Shown: positions 61,074 through 64,000 of the stretch, piece after piece | Numbering within the stretch: the stretch's first letter is position 1 | Layout of the letters: every line of letters begins with the position of its first letter | Source: Pseudaminobacter soli (ex Li et al. 2025) | GTDB taxonomy: Bacteria > Pseudomonadota > Alphaproteobacteria > Rhizobiales > Rhizobiaceae | Direction of reading: 5' to 3' | Assembly (NCBI RefSeq): GCF_029892515.1 | Contig: NZ_JARXVF010000014.1 | Location: 16,082-80,081, forward strand | Length of the DNA: 64,000 nt | Translations under genes and position numbers: made by a program | The notes under the pieces: generated by a model | What the model was told of the DNA's origin: nothing | Databases searched by the model: none | The model's input: the letters and a program-made list of their open reading frames with translations, nothing else

Positions 61074-61390
61074 CGCGAAATTTGGGTCGCGCATGAGCGC
61101 AGGGTTGAACTGACCGAGCGCTACGTCGATCGACTCCCTGGATCCCAGATGGATGTACGCCACGCCGCGCAAATAGTAGTCGTAGGCGTCGAGGCTTTCG
61201 GTTGGCTTGCGTTTCGCGCGCTCGATTTCGGCCCGCTCGAGCTGCGCGGCGATCGCGCCGACGACGGCCTCGGTGACCTGATCGTGTAGCTCGAAAATAT
61301 CGTCGAGCGCGCTTTCGAAGCGCTCGGCTCACAGATGCGCCCCGGTGGTCGCATTGATTGGCTGCCCGCTGATGCGCACCTTGCGCACGT
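61074..61390 (-). pseudogene. Adenylate/guanylate cyclase TPR-region fragment
   Basis: One minus-strand frame reads VRKVRISGQPINATTGAHL, a stop, then AERFESALDDIFELHDQVTE, and on through PTESLDAYDYYLRGVAYIH to LMRDPNFA. This is the region after the cyclase domain in rhizobial CyaA-type proteins, where the Trp of HLWAERF is now TGA (61329-61331). Both ends are missing, so it is a decayed remnant. The rest of 60933-61755 holds no recognisable gene. Confidence 0.7.
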
Positions 61391-61755
61391 GCCCGCAGAT
61401 GGCGTGGTCGCAGGTTCGCGAGACGTCGCGGAGGTCCTGTCACCTCGGACGGGCTCAACCTCTTCTGCGGCATGTCGATCAGGTACGAGGACCCCACGGT
61501 GAGTTACGCCCGTACGGGCCGCGCCCCGATCGAGGAGACGGTCACGTTCGTCGGTGGTTAGCCGCAACCCTCTGATCGACCATTGTCCGGTTTCATTGGA
61601 TAGTTCGGTGCATCTGCTCACGGCAGCAAGCGGCCCGCTGATATTGGCACGACAGACGAGCGCGTCTCAGATCGGTAAGTCGCCTTGAGCTTCGAAATGG
61701 AGACGGTTCGAGCCATGCCGCTGGTCGGACAGATTGGCTCTGTCGATGGCTGGCC

Positions 61756-62376
61756 TCAACCAGTCATGAATGCCTTGTATCCGGTCAGGGCAAACTTGAT
61801 CCCCATCGCTATCACGATCAAGCCCATGTATCGGGTGACCATATCGTGAGCCAGACTTGGCCCTTTGGGGCTTTTCGATCTGCGTGCAACAAGCAGCAGC
61901 AGTACCCAGGTGATGGCCAAGACCACGCATATGCCAGTTAGCGCTGGAAGAGGGATGCCTCTGCGCGAATGCGCCGCCGCGATGGTGATGACCCCGGTGA
62001 TGGTGCCGGGGCTGGCCGCGAACAGGATCATCGGTGCCAGCGCCGCACCCGCAGCAGATGGATCGGGATTCTGAGTTGCGGGATCGGGCGCGTTGTCCGA
62101 CCTGGATCCGGACAGCATGGTGAAACCGATGAAGGACAGGACGATCCCGCCAGCCACGGAAAACACATCCAGCGGGATTCCGAAGATGTCGAGTATGCGA
62201 GCGCCCGCAAGCGCCGCGATGGTCAGGACCACGGCGATGGTAAGGATCGCCCTTGTCGCATCCGAAACGCGCTGCGCCCCCGTCCGCCCGGCAGTCAGGC
62301 CAGTGAACATCATCGCGCAGACCATGGGATTGACCAGCGAGAAGAGGGTGACGATGGCTTGCAGATGATCTTCCAT
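61756..62376 (-). CDS. MarC-family membrane protein
   Basis: The 206-aa protein has six hydrophobic helices and MarC (PF01914) sequence: FSLVNPMVCAMMFTGLTAGR at the start, VAGGIVLSFIGFTMLSG, and LFAASPGTITGVITIA, matching the family's PxAxPG loop. A polar loop (SRSDNAPDPATQNPD) lies in the middle. The family's transport role is unproven despite its name. The start follows GAGGGCGCCCG. Confidence 0.82.
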   Translation of the reverse strand: MEDHLQAIVTLFSLVNPMVCAMMFTGLTAGRTGAQRVSDATRAILTIAVVLTIAALAGARILDIFGIPLDVFSVAGGIVLSFIGFTMLSGSRSDNAPDPATQNPDPSAAGAALAPMILFAASPGTITGVITIAAAHSRRGIPLPALTGICVVLAITWVLLLLVARRSKSPKGPSLAHDMVTRYMGLIVIAMGIKFALTGYKAFMTG

Positions 62377-62520
62377 CGGGCGCCCTCATTTCCAAGTGGA
62401 TCTGGCCATCGAACACGGAATCCAAAAAACGTTGATATCAAAGGGACGAGACATGGCTTGTCGGGTCGTGCGACAGAACGGCTGCCGAGGGCGCGACGCA
62501 CCAGATCAGCCAAGAATCGC

Positions 62521-62548
62521 GCCCGTCATCTCACCCGAGGCGGCAGGC
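62521..62548. terminator. Hairpin of the GCCCGTCGTCT family, copy 3
   Basis: GCCCGTCATCTCACCCGAGG followed by CGGCAGGC forms the same imperfect stem as the other copies. It lies upstream of the MarC gene and directly beside the ~90-bp repeat. The stretch 62377-62800 has no gene. Confidence 0.55.
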
Positions 62549-62549
62549 T

Positions 62550-62639
62550 CCCCAGGCTACGATGCTCTGCTTGGTAAAATGCCCTTATCGATGCGCGCGT
62601 CCAGAGCTTAGCGGGCTCACATTTTCGGAATGCCCCTGG
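62550..62639. repeat. ~90-bp repeat, copy 2
   Basis: The reverse complement of this stretch matches 42849-42940 at about 85 percent by eye. One copy is inside the element and one outside, in inverted orientation, so the repeat is not specific to the element. Confidence 0.7.
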
Positions 62640-62800
62640 AACCTCAGCAATGGCGTGCCATATCGCCACTGGATGCTGGCGGCTAACCTGCGGATGAGCC
62701 GTCGGCGCCTGGCCCGTCGTCCGCAGATGGCGGGCATTCTTGAGTGGCGCATCCTTCGGCAGGCGCATTTTGCGAAACAAAGGCTAAGGAGGTGACGACC

Positions 62801-63037
62801 ATGCGCACGTTGCTTTTCTCGCTTTCCATGGGCCTCATGGTTCTTACGTTGACGACGGGAGTTGGCGGTGCAACCGGGATCACCGCCCCCACCAATCACC
62901 ATAATGGTCGCACGGCAGGTGGTAGGACACACGGCAGGACATACAAACGAACCCACGGCATCACGCACCCCCGCTCGACTCACCCTAACGTGAATGCTGC
63001 AGATCGTCCCCACGCACACGGTCGCAATCTCCATTAA
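62801..63037 (+). CDS. Small exported His-rich protein
   Basis: The 78-aa protein follows a strong ribosome site (AAGGAGGTGACGACC). Residues 1-24 are a signal peptide (LLFSLSMGLMVLTLTTGVGG). The rest is rich in His, Thr, Arg and Gly (NHHNGRTAGGRTHGRTYKRT), so it is disordered and could bind metal. No family is recognised. Confidence 0.6.
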   Translation: MRTLLFSLSMGLMVLTLTTGVGGATGITAPTNHHNGRTAGGRTHGRTYKRTHGITHPRSTHPNVNAADRPHAHGRNLH

Positions 63038-63373
63038 AACACGGCGGCACCTGCTGGCGGCGCAGCAATTATCCTGAATTCGCCTTTCGCTTCAGGATCC
63101 TGGCGCAATGATTACGGCCCGTGCCGTTTAGCGATAGGCCCGTCGTCTCGCCCGAGGCGGTGGGCACTTTTGTCCCTCGATGGCGCGGGCCGGACGGCAC
63201 CTCCAAGGCGTGCCTTTAGAAATGTCCAATCTCCGGGAATTTTCTCGTTGGCGATGCGTTTGTCTAGGAGGTCCGGTAGAGACCCAACCCCGACGATCAT
63301 CGCATCAAGGTCAATCCTCCCCCTGCGATCAGCGGGCATTGGGATCCACGGACGATTTCCCTTGGGGAAGACA
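63038..63373. other. Gene-free stretch with hairpin copy 4
   Basis: The hairpin GCCCGTCGTCTCGCCCGAGG with CGGTGGGC (63138-63165) is the fourth member of the family and may end the His-rich gene. A minus-strand frame at 63112-63339 has no ribosome site or known domain. Nothing else is seen here. Confidence 0.5.
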
Positions 63374-63829
63374 ATGAAACGCTATCTTTCAACACTCGCA
63401 TGTTCGGGATTGATGAGCATTGGAGCGTCGCTCCACGGTGCTGCGTTTGCCGCGACCTTTCCCAGCTCCATTCCCGAGATTGTCCCGACCGTGAACGCAA
63501 TAGGCGTGGCTTTCAGGGCTCTTCCGGCACAACCGGTGAACAGCGGCATACACGGCGTCCTTCTACACAAGCAAAACGATGATCCTGGCGGCATGCAGCT
63601 CGTCCGCGGCGGTGGCGGTGGCGGCGGACACGGCGGCGGCATGGGCGGCGGCGGCAGCACGGGCGGAGGCATGGGCGGCAGCAGCACGGGCGGCAACAGC
63701 GCCGGCGGCAGCGGCATAGGTGGCGGCGGTGTAGGAGGCGGCGGCTTCTTTGGGTTCGGCCAATATCCGCGTCCTTACTGCAACCCCTATTACGGCCCCT
63801 GCTATCCAGGATATCGTCGGGGATATTAA
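63374..63829 (+). CDS. Exported Gly-rich protein
   Basis: The 151-aa product has a signal peptide (about 1-27, ending AAFA). A short unique part (SIPEIVPTVNAIGVAFRALP) follows, then a Gly/Ser repeat region (about 79-125), then a Tyr/Cys/Pro-rich end (FGQYPRPYCNPYYGPCYPGY). Such proteins are surface or envelope structural proteins in rhizobia; function is unproven. A terminator lies 59 bases downstream. Confidence 0.65.
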   Translation: MKRYLSTLACSGLMSIGASLHGAAFAATFPSSIPEIVPTVNAIGVAFRALPAQPVNSGIHGVLLHKQNDDPGGMQLVRGGGGGGGHGGGMGGGGSTGGGMGGSSTGGNSAGGSGIGGGGVGGGGFFGFGQYPRPYCNPYYGPCYPGYRRGY

Positions 63830-63888
63830 GCGCGTCCGGTAAGGTCGGCCGCTCCTAGCGGTTCAGGCCATTTTCTCGCCAAACACTG

Positions 63889-63926
63889 GCCCGTCGTCTT
63901 ACCCGAGGCGGCGGGCTTCTCTTTTG
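63889..63926 (+). terminator. Hairpin of the GCCCGTCGTCT family, copy 5, with T run
   Basis: GCCCGTCGTCTTACCCGAGG and CGGCGGGC form the stem and TTCTCTTTT follows, making this the most terminator-like member. It serves the Gly-rich gene. Confidence 0.75.
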
Positions 63927-64000
63927 GGGCGGGAACTGTCAAGCGCAGAAAAGTGCCCCGGATAGCAAGCTCCAGGCTCTAACGATGCGCACAAAGGATC

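Overview
The window is 64 kb of chromosome from an alphaproteobacterium of the order Hyphomicrobiales. Mesorhizobium, Aminobacter or a close relative in the Phyllobacteriaceae fits best. This is inferred from gene content: GSII (glnII) beside glnBA, a Pcs-type phosphatidylcholine synthase, an IalB protein, an ATP12-type ATP synthase chaperone, high GC and rhizobial-style dispersed palindromes. No species was proven.

Positions 1-39.7 kb are ordinary core and metabolic DNA. The order is: the tail of a Do/HtrA protease, rarA, an Asp/Asn hydroxylase, a large-ribosomal pseudouridine synthase, an EamA transporter and an ATP12 chaperone; a nitrogen block with glnII (+) facing glnBA (-), each with a sigma-54 promoter; the NAD(P)HX repair enzyme; a DsbA-like protein and a peptide-binding protein; IalB, HspQ and a UbiH-type hydroxylase; an operon DUF2182-DUF1326-pcs-qor; a BMP-type nucleoside ABC transporter; rimO and a TerC-like protein; and a TonB-dependent receptor divergent from a TrmO homologue. 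Next comes a minus-strand operon for aerobic carbon monoxide dehydrogenase, coxC-M-S-L-D-E-F. CoxL carries the form I active-site motif AYRCSFR, so the cell probably oxidises CO. An inverted repeat resembling a ModE (molybdate) operator lies between the receptor and the TrmO gene, next to this molybdenum-enzyme operon.

Positions 39,864-60,881 are a 21-kb integrated element in a tRNA-Ser(UGA) gene. A 39-bp direct repeat, the 5' half of the tRNA up to the anticodon loop, marks both ends. The complete tRNA is at the right end, beside a tyrosine integrase. The element therefore supplies the 5' half, and probably the promoter, of the working tRNA. Its right part holds a phage early operon and a tail module (tape measure, S8 protease, jelly-roll protein). 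No large terminase, portal, capsid or tail-tube gene was recognised, and two unrelated small-terminase genes are broken, so it looks like a defective prophage. Its left part is a patchwork of single cargo genes (SWIM-BRCT, OsmC, DUF2188, DUF6232, DUF1883, DUF1254, Sel1). Four of these have a copy of a structured ~70-bp repeat just upstream in the same orientation; a fifth copy lies by the tail module. This cassette-like arrangement is the most unusual feature of the window.

Positions 60.9-64 kb, to the right of the tRNA, hold a decayed adenylate-cyclase fragment, a MarC-family membrane protein, and two small exported proteins (His-rich and Gly-rich). A family of near-identical hairpins and a ~90-bp repeat occur both here and inside the element.
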